64,000 nt of DNA from Burkholderia sp. (GCA_031253835.1 JAIRVP010000015.1:62001-126000), one strand, 5' to 3'; positions 1 through 9,874 are shown, numbered from the stretch's first letter. Notes: generated from the sequence alone by a model not told the origin. Translations and numbers: made by a program.

Positions 1-2716
1 CGTGCCCGGTGATCATCAGCGCGAGCAGCGCGCCGACCCCGGCCGACGGCAGCGTCGACAGGATCGTGATCGGGTGGATGTAGCTCTCGTACAGGACGCC
101 GAGCACGATGTACATCGTGATGACCGCCGCGAGGATCAGGAACAGCTGGTTCGACAGCGACGCCTGGAACGCGAGCGCCGCACCCTGGAAGCGCGTCTGG
201 AACGACGCGGGCAGGTTGATGTCCTTCTCGGCGGCCTCGATCGCCTTGACGGCCTCGCCGAGCGACGCACCCTGCGCGAGGTTGAACGAGATCGTCGTCG
301 ACGGGAATTGCGACAGGTGCGCGACCAGCAGCGGCGACGGCCGCTCGTGGAACGACGCGATCGACGACAGCGGCACCTGGCCGCCGCCGGCCGACGGCAG
401 GTAGATGTCGTTCAGCGATTGCGCGTAGTGCTGCTCCTTCGGCTCCGATTCGAGAATCACGCGGTACTGGTTCGACTGCGTGAAGATGGTCGACACGATG
501 CGCTGGCCGAACGCGTCGTACAGCGCGTTGTCGACGGTCGCCGGCGTGATGCCGAAGCGCGCGGCGCTCGCGCGGTCGATCTCGATGTACACCGACTGGC
601 CGTTGCTCTGCAGGTCGGTCGCGACGTCGGCGAGCGACGGCTCCTGCTGCAGCCGTGCAACGAGCTTCGGCACCCAGGTCGCGAATTCGTCCGAATTCGG
701 GCTGGTCAGCATGAACTGGTACTGCGTCGGGCTGACGGTCGAGTCGATCGTCAGATCCTGCACCGACTGCATGAACAGCGAGATGCCCGTGATGTTCGAC
801 ACGCGGTGCTGCAGGTCGCGGATGATCTGCGCGGCGGTTTCGGAGCGATCGTCGCGCGCCTTCAGGTTAATCAGCATCCGGCCGCTGTTCAGCGTGATGT
901 TGCTGCCGTCGACGCCGATGAACGACGTGAGGCTGTCGACGTTCGGATCCTTCAGGATCTCGGCCGCGAGCGCCTGCTGGCGTTCGGCCATCGCGCCGTA
1001 CGAGATCGACTGCGGCGCCTGCGTGATCGCCTGGATCACGCCGGTGTCCTGGGCGGGGAAGAAGCCCTTCGGCACGTAGATATAGAGCAGGGCGGTCAGC
1101 CCGAGCGTCAGCAGCGCGACGACGAGCGTCGAGCGCTGGCGGTTCAGCACCCACTCGAGCGCAACCGCGTAGCGCGCGATCACCCAGTCGATCGCGCGGT
1201 GCACGCGCGCCTCGAAGCGGTGGCTTTCCGGCGGCGGCGAATGGCGCAGCAGCTTCGCGCACATCATCGGCACGAGCGTGAGCGACACGATCGCCGAGAT
1301 CACGATCGTCACCGCGAGCGTGATCGCGAATTCGTGGAACAGGCGCCCGACCACGTCGCCCATGAACAGCAGCGGGATCAGCACCGCGATCAGCGACACC
1401 GTCAGCGAGATGATCGTGAAGCCGATCTGCCGCGAGCCTTTCAGCGCGGCCTCGAGCCCCGTTTCGCCTTCCTCGACGTAGCGCGCGATGTTCTCGATCA
1501 TCACGATCGCATCGTCGACGACGAAGCCGGTCGCGATGGTGAGCGCCATCAGCGACAGGTTGTTCAGCGAGAAGCCGGCCATGTACATCACCGCGAGCGT
1601 GCCGATCAGCGACAGCGGCACCGACAGGCTCGGGATGATCGTTGCGTAGACGTTCGCGAGGAACAGGTACATCACGAGCACGACGAGTGCGACCGCGAGC
1701 AGCAGCTCGAACTGCACGTCGCGCACGGCCGCGCGGATCATCGTCGTGCGGTCGGTGACGATTTCCACGTCGAGCGCGGCCGGCAGCGTTTCCTGCAGCT
1801 TCGGCAGCTGCGCCTTGATCGCGTCGACCGTCTGGATCACGTTCGCGCCGGGCTGGCGCTGCACGTTCAGGATGATCGCGGGATCGGAGTTCACCCACGC
1901 GCCGAGCTTGGTGTTCTCCGAGCCGGCGACGACCGTCGCGACGTCGGTCAGCATCACCGGGCGGCCATTCTTGTATGCGACGACCGCGCTGTTGTACTGG
2001 TCGGCGCTCGTCAGCTGGTCGTTCGCGTTGATCGTGTATGCGCGCGTCGGGCCGTCGAAGTTGCCCTTCGGCGTGTTCACGTTCAGGTTCGAGATCGTCG
2101 TGCGCAGGTCGTCGAGGTTCATCCCGTACTGCGCGAGCGCGGTCGGGTTCGCCTGGATCCGCACGGCCGGGCGGTTGCCGCCCGACAGGCTGACGAGACC
2201 GACGCCCGCGATCTGCGAGATCTTCATCGCGAGGCGCGTGTCGGCCAGGTCCTGCACCTGCGTGAGCGGCAGTGTCTTCGACTTGACGGCGAGCGTCAGC
2301 ACCGGCGCATCGGCCGGGTTGACCTTCGCGTAGATCGGCGGGGCAGGGAGGTCGGACGGCAGCAGGTTGCCGGCCGCGTTGATCGCGGCCTGCACTTCCT
2401 GTTCGGCGATGTCGAGCGGCAGGTCGAGCGAGAACTGCAGCGTGATCACCGACGAGCCGGCCGAGCTTTGCGACGACATCTGGTTCAGCGACGGCATCTG
2501 CCCGAACTGGCGTTCGAGCGGCGCAGTGACCGACGACGTCATCACCTCCGGGCTCGCGCCCGGATAGAAGGTCTGGACCTGGATCGTCGGGTAGTCGACT
2601 TCGGGCAGTGCGGCGAGCGGCAGGAAGCGCAGCGCGACGAGACCGGCCAGCATGATCGCCGCCATCAGGAGAGCGGTGCCGACCGGCCGGAGAATGAAGA
2701 GGCGGGATGGATTCAT
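1..2716 (-). CDS. mdtB: RND multidrug efflux permease, MdtB-like (C-terminus beyond window)
   Basis: Inner-membrane proton-driven pump subunit of a tripartite efflux system. The reading frame opens at the ATG whose complement is 2714-2716 with a typical RND N-terminus ([20 protein letters not shown]), continues through the first periplasmic porter domain ([10 protein letters not shown]-like and PGASPEVM segments) and is still open at base 1 in the motif [12 protein letters not shown], which lies in the second transmembrane half. About 905 residues of an expected ~1040 are present; the rest lies left of the window. It starts 15 bases after the adaptor gene stops, so the two are co-transcribed. 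Assignment to MdtB rather than another HAE1-type pump rests on the adaptor and on recognised similarity, not on a search. Confidence 0.9.
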   Translation of the reverse strand, partial: MNPSRLFILRPVGTALLMAAIMLAGLVALRFLPLAALPEVDYPTIQVQTFYPGASPEVMTSSVTAPLERQFGQMPSLNQMSSQSSAGSSVITLQFSLDLPLDIAEQEVQAAINAAGNLLPSDLPAPPIYAKVNPADAPVLTLAVKSKTLPLTQVQDLADTRLAMKISQIAGVGLVSLSGGNRPAVRIQANPTALAQYGMNLDDLRTTISNLNVNTPKGNFDGPTRAYTINANDQLTSADQYNSAVVAYKNGRPVMLTDVATVVAGSENTKLGAWVNSDPAIILNVQRQPGANVIQTVDAIKAQLPKLQETLPAALDVEIVTDRTTMIRAAVRDVQFELLLAVALVVLVMYLFLANVYATIIPSLSVPLSLIGTLAVMYMAGFSLNNLSLMALTIATGFVVDDAIVMIENIARYVEEGETGLEAALKGSRQIGFTIISLTVSLIAVLIPLLFMGDVVGRLFHEFAITLAVTIVISAIVSLTLVPMMCAKLLRHSPPPESHRFEARVHRAIDWVIARYAVALEWVLNRQRSTLVVALLTLGLTALLYIYVPKGFFPAQDTGVIQAITQAPQSISYGAMAERQQALAAEILKDPNVDSLTSFIGVDGSNITLNSGRMLINLKARDDRSETAAQIIRDLQHRVSNITGISLFMQSVQDLTIDSTVSPTQYQFMLTSPNSDEFATWVPKLVARLQQEPSLADVATDLQSNGQSVYIEIDRASAARFGITPATVDNALYDAFGQRIVSTIFTQSNQYRVILESEPKEQHYAQSLNDIYLPSAGGGQVPLSSIASFHERPSPLLVAHLSQFPSTTISFNLAQGASLGEAVKAIEAAEKDINLPASFQTRFQGAALAFQASLSNQLFLILAAVITMYIVLGVLYESYIHPITILSTLPSAGVGALLALMITGH

Positions 2717-2731
2717 CGAGCGGCCCGCGCG

Positions 2732-4102
2732 TTATTGGGCCGCTGCTTGCGACGCGCCGTGCTTGTGTGCGCCGCGATGGCTGGCGGCGCCCGACGCAGC
2801 CGATGCACCCGACGCCGCGCCGGCGCCGCGCGCGCCCGACGCGCCTTTCGGCTTGTCGGCCGGAATCGAGATCTTCGAGCCTTCGCGCAGGCGGTCGGAG
2901 CCGTCGGTCACCACGCGCTCGCCGAGCGCGACGCCGCTGACGATGCTCGTGCGTTCGCCGTCGACCGGGCCGATCGTGACCTTGCGCACCGTCACCGTGT
3001 TGTCGGGTTTCACGACATAGACGAACTGGCCGATCGAGCCCGTCAGCACCGCGGACGTCGGCACGATCGTCGCGTCGCGCAGCACGTCGACGAGCAGCCG
3101 CGTGTTCACGAACTGATTCGGGAACAGCATGCCTTCCTTGTTATCGAAGTTCGCGCGCAGCTTGACCGTGCCGGTGCTCGTGTCGATCTGGTTGTCGAGC
3201 GTCGCGAGCGAGCCCGTCTCGAGCGGCACCGTGTTGTTGCGGTTGTACGCGGTGACCGACAGCTTCTGGCCCGCGTTCACTTGCTTGAGGATCTGCGGCA
3301 GGTTGTCTTCCGACGTCGTGAAGATCACGCTCATCGGCTGCAGCTGCGTGATCACGACGAGGCCGTTGGTGTCGCCGGCCGTCACGTAGTTGCCCGGGTC
3401 GACCTGGCGCAGGCCGACGCGGCCCGACACCGGCGCCGTGATGCGCGCATACGTGAGGTTCAGCTTCGCGGAATCGATCGCGGCCTGGTCGGTCTTCACC
3501 GCGCCTTCGTACTGCTTGACGAGCGACGCCTGCGTATCGACGGTTTGCGACGCGATCGAATCCTGCGACAGCAGCGTCTGGTAGCGCTTCAGGTCGAGGC
3601 GCGCCGTTGCGAGCAGCGCCGAGTCGCGTGCGTGCGTGCCTTCGGCGTTCTCGAGCGACACCTGATAAGGGCGCGGGTCGATCTGTGCGAGCACGTCGCC
3701 TTTCCTGACGATCTGGCCTTCCTGGAACGACACCGACTGCAGGTAGCCCGACAGTTGCGTCTTGACCGTCACGTTCGCGAGCGGCGTGACGGTGCCGAGC
3801 GCGGACAGCACGATCGGCATCTCGCCCTGCGTCGCGGTCGCGACCTGCACGGGCTGCGGAACGTTCGCCATCGCGGCGGGGCCGCCGCGGCCGCGATGGC
3901 CGCCTGCGCCGCTGCCGGCGGTTGCGCTCGCACCGGTCGCCGTGCCGCCTGCGGCCGGCGTGCGGTTCCACGGGTGCCACCACAGCAGGCCGCCGATGAC
4001 GACGACCGCGAGCGTCCCGATCATCAGCGTGCGGCGCGGACGCCGTGCGGCGGGGGACGCGGGGTCTTTCGAAGGGGGCGTGGGCTTTTGTTCGTTATCC
4101 AT
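2732..4102 (-). CDS. mdtA: RND efflux periplasmic adaptor, MdtA-like
   Basis: Membrane-fusion protein that links the inner-membrane RND pump to an outer-membrane channel. 456 residues: a basic cytoplasmic N-terminus, one membrane anchor (about residues 26-44, TLMIGTLAVVVIGGLLWWHP), a Gly/Ala-rich linker, then the barrel-sandwich and alpha-hairpin region (SGYLQSVSFQEGQIVRKGDVLAQID is the typical lipoyl-like half) and a beta-barrel domain. The C-terminus is an Ala/Gly/Ser-rich low-complexity tail ending in a His/Lys stretch. It is the first gene of the pump operon, directly ahead of the permease. The IclR regulator upstream on the same strand may or may not control it; 253 bases separate them. 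Confidence 0.92.
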   Translation of the reverse strand: MDNEQKPTPPSKDPASPAARRPRRTLMIGTLAVVVIGGLLWWHPWNRTPAAGGTATGASATAGSGAGGHRGRGGPAAMANVPQPVQVATATQGEMPIVLSALGTVTPLANVTVKTQLSGYLQSVSFQEGQIVRKGDVLAQIDPRPYQVSLENAEGTHARDSALLATARLDLKRYQTLLSQDSIASQTVDTQASLVKQYEGAVKTDQAAIDSAKLNLTYARITAPVSGRVGLRQVDPGNYVTAGDTNGLVVITQLQPMSVIFTTSEDNLPQILKQVNAGQKLSVTAYNRNNTVPLETGSLATLDNQIDTSTGTVKLRANFDNKEGMLFPNQFVNTRLLVDVLRDATIVPTSAVLTGSIGQFVYVVKPDNTVTVRKVTIGPVDGERTSIVSGVALGERVVTDGSDRLREGSKISIPADKPKGASGARGAGAASGASAASGAASHRGAHKHGASQAAAQ

Positions 4103-4355
4103 CGTGATCTGTCAGGAAGACGGCGCGGCGTGCCGGAAATCGGACTGCTGGGCTGCGCGTGGGCGAGCGGGTGACGGGACGGGGGCCCGGCTCGATCCGG
4201 GGCCCCGCCGACCCGCGCGGGAAAAGAGCGGTGCGCACCGCGAATGCGGCGCGACGATGGGCATGATCCTACGTCCCGTCCCCGTTACAGTCCAGTGGTC
4301 TATCTTTCAACGGGTTACGGTCGTTACAGAACGCGACAGGACGATGACGGAACGA

Positions 4356-5180
4356 TTACACGCTGATGCGCCGGGCCGGTGCGCCGCCGATCTCGCGGGT
4401 GATTTTCGCGATGCATTCGTGCAGCGCGGGCACGACGTGTTCCTGCAGCCATTCGGGCGAGCACTGGTGCGATGCGCCGCCGCAATTCACCGAGTAGCGC
4501 TGGCCCGACGGGCCGACGAAACCGGCCGCGACCGCATTCAGGCCCTCGCGCCATTCGCCGATCGCGATCGCGTGGCCGTCGCGCATCGCTTCGTCGAGCG
4601 CGGGGGTCAGGCGCGACGAGACGTGCGGCCAGTCGTCGCCCGCCGTGGTGCGCAGCGATTCGAGCAGCAGGCGGCGCTCGTCTTCCTCAAGCGCGGCGAG
4701 ATACGCGCGGCCCACCGCCGTGCGTGCGATGTCCATCCGCGAGCCGATCTCGAGGCGCGTGACGAGCACGGCCGAGCGCGGCCGGATCACGTCGATCGCG
4801 ACCATGTCGAGCCGGTCGCGCACCGCGAGGTGCACGGACAGCGACGTGCGTTCGGCCAGCTCGATCATGAACGGCCGCGAGCGCGCGCGGATGTCGAAGT
4901 TGCGCAGGAAGCCGTGGCTCAGTTCGAGCACCGACGCGGTGAGCACGAAGCGCTCGCTGTCGGGCAACTGGAACAGGAAGCCGGCGCTGACGAGCGTCGC
5001 GGTGATGCGCGAGACGGTCGGCTTCGGGATACCGGTCAATTCGGTCAGTTCGCGGTTGCTGACGGGCGCGTCGGCAGCCGCGATGCGGCGCAGCACGGCG
5101 AGGCCGCGGGCGAGGGCGGTGATCTCGTCGGGCGAAGATTCACGGTCCCGCGGCGCGGGAGGGGTTACAGTTGTCGACAC
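4356..5180 (-). CDS. IclR-family transcriptional regulator
   Basis: DNA-binding regulator of 274 residues. The N-terminal winged helix-turn-helix covers roughly residues 20-85 (LARGLAVLRRIA, then NRELTELTGIPKPTVSRI as the recognition segment), followed by the IclR effector-binding domain (TSLSVHLAVRDRLDMVAID and the GRAYLAAL motif typical of the family). Translation appears to begin at GTG 5180, preceded by a purine-rich stretch. The ligand is unknown. The gene stands between the efflux operon downstream and a non-coding region upstream that carries a candidate small RNA on the opposite strand. Confidence 0.9.
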   Translation of the reverse strand: MSTTVTPPAPRDRESSPDEITALARGLAVLRRIAAADAPVSNRELTELTGIPKPTVSRITATLVSAGFLFQLPDSERFVLTASVLELSHGFLRNFDIRARSRPFMIELAERTSLSVHLAVRDRLDMVAIDVIRPRSAVLVTRLEIGSRMDIARTAVGRAYLAALEEDERRLLLESLRTTAGDDWPHVSSRLTPALDEAMRDGHAIAIGEWREGLNAVAAGFVGPSGQRYSVNCGGASHQCSPEWLQEHVVPALHECIAKITREIGGAPARRISV

Positions 5181-5366
5181 GAGGGATTCTCTCTAATTCC
5201 GAAACTCGATTTCAATTTTGTTGGTATTGTAGGACTATTGTCAAAGGATGCATGTTCTGCAGGTGAACCGGTCATTGGATGAGATTTTACGGGTTCACCC
5301 TTGGTTTATTAGGAAAACGCTCAAATGAGCGTTGCCAGAAAGTGCATGAACCGGTGCAAATACCGC

Positions 5367-5395
5367 TTGACTTGTCGGGCGGAAACGGAAAGAAT
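5367..5395 (+). promoter_or_regulatory. Sigma-70-like promoter of the candidate small RNA
   Basis: TTGACT at 5367-5372 and AAGAAT at 5390-5395 are separated by 17 bases, close to the TTGACA/TATAAT consensus with ideal spacing. The expected start point is near 5402, just ahead of the first stem-loop. Inferred from sequence only. Confidence 0.5.
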
Positions 5396-5401
5396 GTCTC
5401 A

Positions 5402-5528
5402 CGTTTTCGAAACATCGTTTCAAGAGTTTAACCGGCAACGATGTTTCGCGCAGTCTCTCAGGTTCTAGCACGGCCCTCGGAATGGCTAGAACTTTTTTAG
5501 CGCCACGGTCTCCGTGGCGCTTTTTTTT
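5402..5528 (+). ncRNA. Candidate small RNA with three stem-loops
   Basis: A non-coding stretch of about 127 bases on the plus strand between two minus-strand genes. It holds a perfect 12-bp stem (CGAAACATCGTT at 5408-5419 with its complement at 5437-5448, 17-base loop), a second stem (GTTCTAGC at 5462-5469 with GCTAGAAC at 5485-5492) followed by six T, and a third stem at 5499-5521 followed by eight T. With the promoter-like pair upstream this has the layout of a free-standing small RNA. I do not recognise a known family. It overlaps the 5' leader region of the IclR gene in antisense, so it could also act there. Confidence 0.5.
5499..5528 (+). terminator. Rho-independent terminator
   Basis: Stem AGCGCCACGG (5499-5508) pairs with 5512-5521 around a three-base loop and is followed by a run of eight T. 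The T-run lies on the plus strand, where no protein gene precedes it, which supports a plus-strand transcript ending here. Confidence 0.8.
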
Positions 5529-5651
5529 GCCCGTCATTTTGACTGTCCGCCCGGACGCGTCAGGCCCGTATTATCCCCCGATCGCTGGAACCGCCCGTCC
5601 GAGCCCGTTCGGCGCGCGCTTGCGCACGCCATTCATACGATTCGCGCGTGC

Positions 5652-5686
5652 AAAAAAAAGCGCGACGCCCGCACTGGGCATCGCGC
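5652..5686 (-). terminator. Rho-independent terminator of phoX
   Basis: Read on the minus strand, GCGCGATGCCC and GGGCGTCGCGC form an 11-bp stem with one mismatch, followed by eight T. It lies about 90 bases beyond the phoX stop. Confidence 0.75.
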
Positions 5687-5773
5687 ACGAAACGGCGTGG
5701 AGCGCCGACGAATGAACGGTGATGAAGAAGAAAGGGACGCCTGGTCAGGCGCGCCCCCCCTCGCGCGACCCGG

Positions 5774-7738
5774 TCAGGCCTTCGCGAGCTTGATGCTGGT
5801 CTGCTCGGCCGTCAGGTAGCCGACGCTCGCGCCGAAGCGGTCCTTGAAGTTCGCGCGCACGAGCGGATCGAGCGTCGGCTTGACCTTGTCGTGCAGCGGC
5901 GATTCCCAGTCACCCGCGTGCTGGAAGTTGCTCATGATGTACGTCCAGCCGTTGATCTCGTCGACCGCGTGCAGGCCCGTCGATTCGGCGCCGGCCGGGC
6001 ACGACAGCACGCGCACCAGCGACTTCGTGTCGACGTTGTATGCCCACAGGAAGTTGTTCACGTGCATGCCCGAGTCTTCGCCGATGAACAGCGTGCGCAG
6101 CTTTTCGGAGAACTTCAGGTTGTCGGGGTTCGCGATCTTGTCCGGGTTCGCGAGGTTGCCGAGCCCGTCGGCCGCGGCGAGATCCTCGCCGACGAGCGCG
6201 GCCGGCGCACCCATGTCGACCGGCACCCATTCGCTGTCGATCGCGCCGGCCGTCGTGTCGCGCTGGCCGGCCTTCAGGTTCAGTGCGTAGACGGCGCCCG
6301 CGGCGATCTTCTTGTCGACCGCGACGTCGCGCGACACCGCGTTGCCCTTGACCATCGATGTTTCGATCCGCGACATCGCCGTGTAGACGATCTTGTCCTT
6401 CGCGTTCACGGTCGTGCCTTCGAGCTTCGTGAAGCCCATGCTGCCGCCGAGCAGTGCCGCGTAGCGGTGCGTCTCGAGGAACGCGGCCGCCTTTTCCATC
6501 CCCGGCTTCACGCGCATCCAGTTGAACTTGCCGCCGAAGTGGATCTTCGTGTAGCTCGCATCGTTCGGGTCGGTGGTCACCAGGTCCATGATGTCCGACG
6601 CCTTCAGCGTGTTCGCGAGCGCTTCGATCTCGCTGCTCGTCGCGTGGCCGATCTTGATCCACGTGAGCGTCGCGGTGCCGGCGCCGGCGGACGACGTCTG
6701 CGTCCACTTCGCGACATACAGCGTGCCGGCCGACAGGTCGGCCGCCTTGTCGGCGACGAACATGAACAGGCCGCCGTTGGTGGCGTCGTCACCCATCATC
6801 ACGGTGCGCTGGTCCGGCATCACCTGGATCAGCTCGTGCGAGATGCGGCCGAGGCAGTAGTGCTTCTTCACGGTGCCCGTGCCGTCCGGGTTCACGGTGA
6901 TCTCGGGCAGGTGGCCGTAGTGATAGGGGTTCGCCTTTGTCTCGTCGCCGAACGTGTTCTTGCTGAACGCCTTGAACTGCGCATCGGTGGCAATCTTCGT
7001 CGCGTCCGGCTCGTATTCCTCGCTCGACAGGTGCGTGCCCCACGGCGACAGGCTCGCGCCGCAAGTGATCCACAGGCCGTGCGCCTTCGACGTGTCGACG
7101 TTGTGGTACTTCACGACCTTCAGCGCGCCGGTGGCCGGATCCTGGTCGAGCGAGAGCACCGCGATCGGCGACGGCAGCTGGCCGTACTGCGATGCGCTCG
7201 CCTGGTCGCGCGTCGTGTATTCGAACTGCACGACCGCGAACACCGTGTTGCCCTTCACGCCGGGCACGTTCGCGTTCTTCAGCGTCAGCAGCGAGCTGCC
7301 GTCCGGGCAGTCGGAATAGAACTGGCGCTCCTTGCCCGCGACCGAGCGATCGATGATCGGCTGGTTGTTGATGTCGTAGTAGCCGCCCGCGAGCGTCGTG
7401 CCGCCCTTGCCGTCCGGCACCATGTCGCCCGTCACGAAGAACGGCCGGTACGCGAGCTTGAAGTTGCGCGACGAGCCGTCCGAGAACGACACCGACAGCG
7501 TCGAGCCGACCGTCGTCGTGGCCATCGCGGCTGCATTGTCGAGCGTCGGTGCAGCCATCGCCGAGAACGTCGCCGACGTGTACGCGGCGGCGACCGGGGC
7601 CGGCGTCGATGCGGGATTGTCGTCGCCGCCGCAACCCGTCAGCAGGGCCGGCAGCGCGAGACCGGAAAGGGGAAGCATCGGCGCGCCGGCAAGGATCTTC
7701 AGGGCCTGACGACGGGTAGCATTGGGCAACGCGGGCAT
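5774..7738 (-). CDS. phoX: PhoX-family alkaline phosphatase (DUF839), Tat lipoprotein
   Basis: Predicted calcium/iron-dependent phosphomonoesterase of the PhoX type, releasing phosphate from organic esters outside the cytoplasm. 654 residues from the ATG at 7738; an in-frame upstream ATG at 7795 would add 19 residues ahead of the signal and looks wrong. The N-terminus has a twin-arginine motif (TRRQALKIL), a hydrophobic core and a lipobox-like LLTGC followed by GGDD, so Tat export with lipid anchoring is likely. Family motifs seen include the ITCGASLSPWGTHLSSEEY segment and FNWMRVKPG. The gene has its own terminator. It lies downstream of the ammonium transporter, on the same strand. Confidence 0.88.
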   Translation of the reverse strand: MPALPNATRRQALKILAGAPMLPLSGLALPALLTGCGGDDNPASTPAPVAAAYTSATFSAMAAPTLDNAAAMATTTVGSTLSVSFSDGSSRNFKLAYRPFFVTGDMVPDGKGGTTLAGGYYDINNQPIIDRSVAGKERQFYSDCPDGSSLLTLKNANVPGVKGNTVFAVVQFEYTTRDQASASQYGQLPSPIAVLSLDQDPATGALKVVKYHNVDTSKAHGLWITCGASLSPWGTHLSSEEYEPDATKIATDAQFKAFSKNTFGDETKANPYHYGHLPEITVNPDGTGTVKKHYCLGRISHELIQVMPDQRTVMMGDDATNGGLFMFVADKAADLSAGTLYVAKWTQTSSAGAGTATLTWIKIGHATSSEIEALANTLKASDIMDLVTTDPNDASYTKIHFGGKFNWMRVKPGMEKAAAFLETHRYAALLGGSMGFTKLEGTTVNAKDKIVYTAMSRIETSMVKGNAVSRDVAVDKKIAAGAVYALNLKAGQRDTTAGAIDSEWVPVDMGAPAALVGEDLAAADGLGNLANPDKIANPDNLKFSEKLRTLFIGEDSGMHVNNFLWAYNVDTKSLVRVLSCPAGAESTGLHAVDEINGWTYIMSNFQHAGDWESPLHDKVKPTLDPLVRANFKDRFGASVGYLTAEQTSIKLAKA

Positions 7739-7897
7739 GTGGAGTCCAGTTTCAGTTGTTGGAAGAATGGCCCTCGCGAAGCAGGCGGTCGGCAAGCTTC
7801 GCGAAGGCTTATTGAAAACTGGACGGAAGTGTAAGGACGCTCGATGAAAGTTTTTTGAATTGAAAACGTAATGATGCGTCGGGTGGTCGTCAGCGGC

Positions 7898-9091
7898 TCA
7901 ATCGCGCTCGGGCGTTGCCGAGATGCGATGGATCGACAGGTCGGCGCCGTCGAACTCGGCTTCGCGGTCGAGGCGCAGCCCGACGGTCGCTTTCAGCGCG
8001 CCGTAGACGAGCGTGCCGCCCGCGGTGGCGATCACGATGCCGACGAGCGTGCCGACGAGCTGCGACAGGAACGACACGCCGCCGAGGCCGCCGAGCGCCG
8101 GCAGGCCGAACACGCCGGCCGCGAGGCCGCCGAGCGCACCGCACATGCCGTGCAGCGGCCACACGCCGAGCACGTCGTCGATGCGCCACTTGTTCTGCAC
8201 GCAGGTGAACATTGCGACGAACAGCGCGCCGGCGGCCGCGCCCGTGACGAGCGCGCCGATCGGATGCATCACGTCGGAGCCCGCGCATACCGCGACGAGG
8301 CCGGCGAGCGGCCCGTTGTACGTGAAGCCGGGGTCATTGCGGCCGGCCATCCACGCGGCGAGCGTGCCGCCGACCATCGCCATCAGCGAGTTCACGGCGA
8401 CGAGGCCGCTGATCTTGTCGAGCGTCTGTGCGCTCATCACGTTGAAGCCGAACCAGCCGACCGCGAGTACCCATGCACCGAGCGCGAGGAACGGGATGTT
8501 CGACGGCGGGTGGGCGGCGATCCGGCCGTCCTTCGCATAGCGGCCGTGACGCGCGCCGAGCAGCAGCACGGCCGGCAGCGCGACCCAGCCGCCGAACGCA
8601 TGCACGACGACCGAGCCGGCGAAATCGTGGAACGGCGCACCGAACGCGTGCGTGAGCCAGGCCTGCACGCCGAAGCGCTCGTTCCATGCCATTCCTTCGA
8701 AGAACGGATAGATGAAGCCGACGATGATCAGCGTCGCGACGAGCTGCGGGTTGAACTTCGCGCGCTCGGCAATGCCGCCGGACACGATCGCGGGAATCGC
8801 CGCCGCGAACGTCAGCAGGAAGAAGAAGCGCACGAGCGCGTAGCCGCTGTGCTGCGACAGCGTGCCGATGTCGTCGAAGAACTCGACGCCGTACGCGATC
8901 GTGTAGCCGATGAAGAAATACGCGAGCGTCGACACCGAGAAGTCGACCAGGATCTTCACGAGCGCGTTGACCTGGTTCTTCTTGCGGACCGTGCCGAGTT
9001 CGAGAAATGCGAAGCCCGCGTGCATCGCGAGCACCATGACGGCGCCGATCAACAGGAACAGTGTGTCGACGCCGGATTTCAGACCATCCAT
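7898..9091 (-). CDS. amt: Ammonium transporter, Amt family
   Basis: Eleven-helix ammonium/ammonia channel of the inner membrane, 397 residues. Conserved features are visible: the aspartate/histidine segment HDFAGSVVVH, which carries the first of the twin pore histidines, GWFGFNVMS, and HGMCGALGG with the second histidine. There is no obvious signal peptide; the ORF starts in the first helix (GVDTLFLLIGAVMVLAMHAG) after an AAGGAAG ribosome-binding site. No glnK is adjacent here. A sigma-54-type promoter and an NtrC-like site lie upstream, fitting expression under nitrogen limitation. Confidence 0.95.
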   Translation of the reverse strand: MDGLKSGVDTLFLLIGAVMVLAMHAGFAFLELGTVRKKNQVNALVKILVDFSVSTLAYFFIGYTIAYGVEFFDDIGTLSQHSGYALVRFFFLLTFAAAIPAIVSGGIAERAKFNPQLVATLIIVGFIYPFFEGMAWNERFGVQAWLTHAFGAPFHDFAGSVVVHAFGGWVALPAVLLLGARHGRYAKDGRIAAHPPSNIPFLALGAWVLAVGWFGFNVMSAQTLDKISGLVAVNSLMAMVGGTLAAWMAGRNDPGFTYNGPLAGLVAVCAGSDVMHPIGALVTGAAAGALFVAMFTCVQNKWRIDDVLGVWPLHGMCGALGGLAAGVFGLPALGGLGGVSFLSQLVGTLVGIVIATAGGTLVYGALKATVGLRLDREAEFDGADLSIHRISATPERD

Positions 9092-9126
9092 GCCGTGGCT
9101 TCCTTGCTCAAAAAACGGGCAAGGAA

Positions 9127-9143
9127 CGCAAGTATCGAGCCAA
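9127..9143 (-). promoter_or_regulatory. Sigma-54 (RpoN) promoter of amt
   Basis: On the minus strand the sequence TTGGCTCGATACTTGCG carries GG and GC elements ten bases apart and matches TGGCACG-N4-TTGCA at most positions. The predicted start is about 25 bases ahead of the amt start codon. Confidence 0.65.
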
Positions 9144-9255
9144 CTTGGTGAACGGATGCGTGGAGTTGGTGCTCAGGTACCGCGTGGCGCGGCATTCCGG
9201 TGAATCGTGCACGGGATGAGGGCGTGGCCGGCCGCGACCGGTGATCCTGCGAATT

Positions 9256-9270
9256 GCACGCACGTGGTGC
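9256..9270. promoter_or_regulatory. NtrC-like enhancer site
   Basis: GCAC-N5-TGGTGC, the NtrC consensus, at 9256-9270, about 115-130 bases upstream of the sigma-54 promoter. Two further TGGTGC half sites occur at 9285-9290 and near 9167-9172. The spacing is normal for enhancer-dependent activation. Confidence 0.55.
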
Positions 9271-9345
9271 GACGCGTGCTGAACTGGTGCGTGCGACGGG
9301 TGGGGTGATGCGGCGTGGTGCGCCGCGACGCACCGATCTGGCGCG

Positions 9346-9681
9346 TCAGTGGCGGGCGAACAGCGCGGGCGGCCGGCGCAGCCGCAGCGCGCACGCCGAC
9401 CAGTAGGCGGCGACGGTCGACAGCCCGAGCGCGGCAAACGCGAGGGCCGCGAAGCCCGCGAGCGACTGGCCATCGCCGTCGGGGCCGAGGATGCCTTCCG
9501 CGACGATCAGCGCGGCCGTCCAGAAACCGATCACGGCCTGCGTGAGCAGGCGCGCGGACGCGACGCGGCGCGGGCGCCCGGATTCGGCCAGGCGCGGCGC
9601 CGACGGCGCGCGCAGGCACAGGAACAGGGTGGCGGCGAGCAGCGCGGCCAGGGCGATGAACCAGTCGACAAGGAAAGCCAT
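9346..9681 (-). CDS. Small membrane protein of unknown function
   Basis: 111 residues with three predicted membrane segments: residues 7-24 (WFIALAALLAATLFLCL), about 46-65 (LLTQAVIGFWTAALIVAEGI) and about 74-98 (LAGFAALAFAALGLSTVAAYW). Short basic loops separate them. I do not recognise a family. It lies alone between the ammonium transporter control region and a plus-strand lipoprotein gene. Codon use is like the neighbours, so it is probably a real gene. Confidence 0.65.
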   Translation of the reverse strand: MAFLVDWFIALAALLAATLFLCLRAPSAPRLAESGRPRRVASARLLTQAVIGFWTAALIVAEGILGPDGDGQSLAGFAALAFAALGLSTVAAYWSACALRLRRPPALFARH

Positions 9682-9874
9682 AAGAAAAAGGGGACACGTA
9701 CGAAGCGGATGGAAGCGTGCCCACTTTAGTGGCGTAGCGCCTGCGATTGAATCAGACGAATCCGAAATTGAAAGGTATTTTTAATAACGGGTCGTTATTT
9801 GGCCTGTGCCACAGGCGGTATCATCGACACCGGTCCAACCCTGAGGCCGTGCGACGCGCGGCCGGAGATTGCTG

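Noticed and set aside
2-4174. A plus-strand open frame of about 1390 codons over the efflux genes.
   Set aside because: It is the antisense shadow of mdtA/mdtB; the product is Arg/Asp/His-rich without family similarity, typical of GC-rich antisense frames. The same holds for the long frames opposite phoX, FUSC, recB and thiC.
4260-4340. Repeated GTTAC/GTAAC words upstream of mdtA as a regulator site.
   Set aside because: Spacing is irregular and no symmetrical site could be defined.
5295-5537. An 80-codon minus-strand frame between the IclR gene and phoX.
   Set aside because: No ribosome-binding site or recognisable sequence, and it runs through the hairpins and T-runs of the candidate small RNA.
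7739-7897. A Pho box ahead of phoX.
   Set aside because: Only one CTTTCAT-like half site is visible; no second CTGTCAT-type half at 11-base spacing was found.
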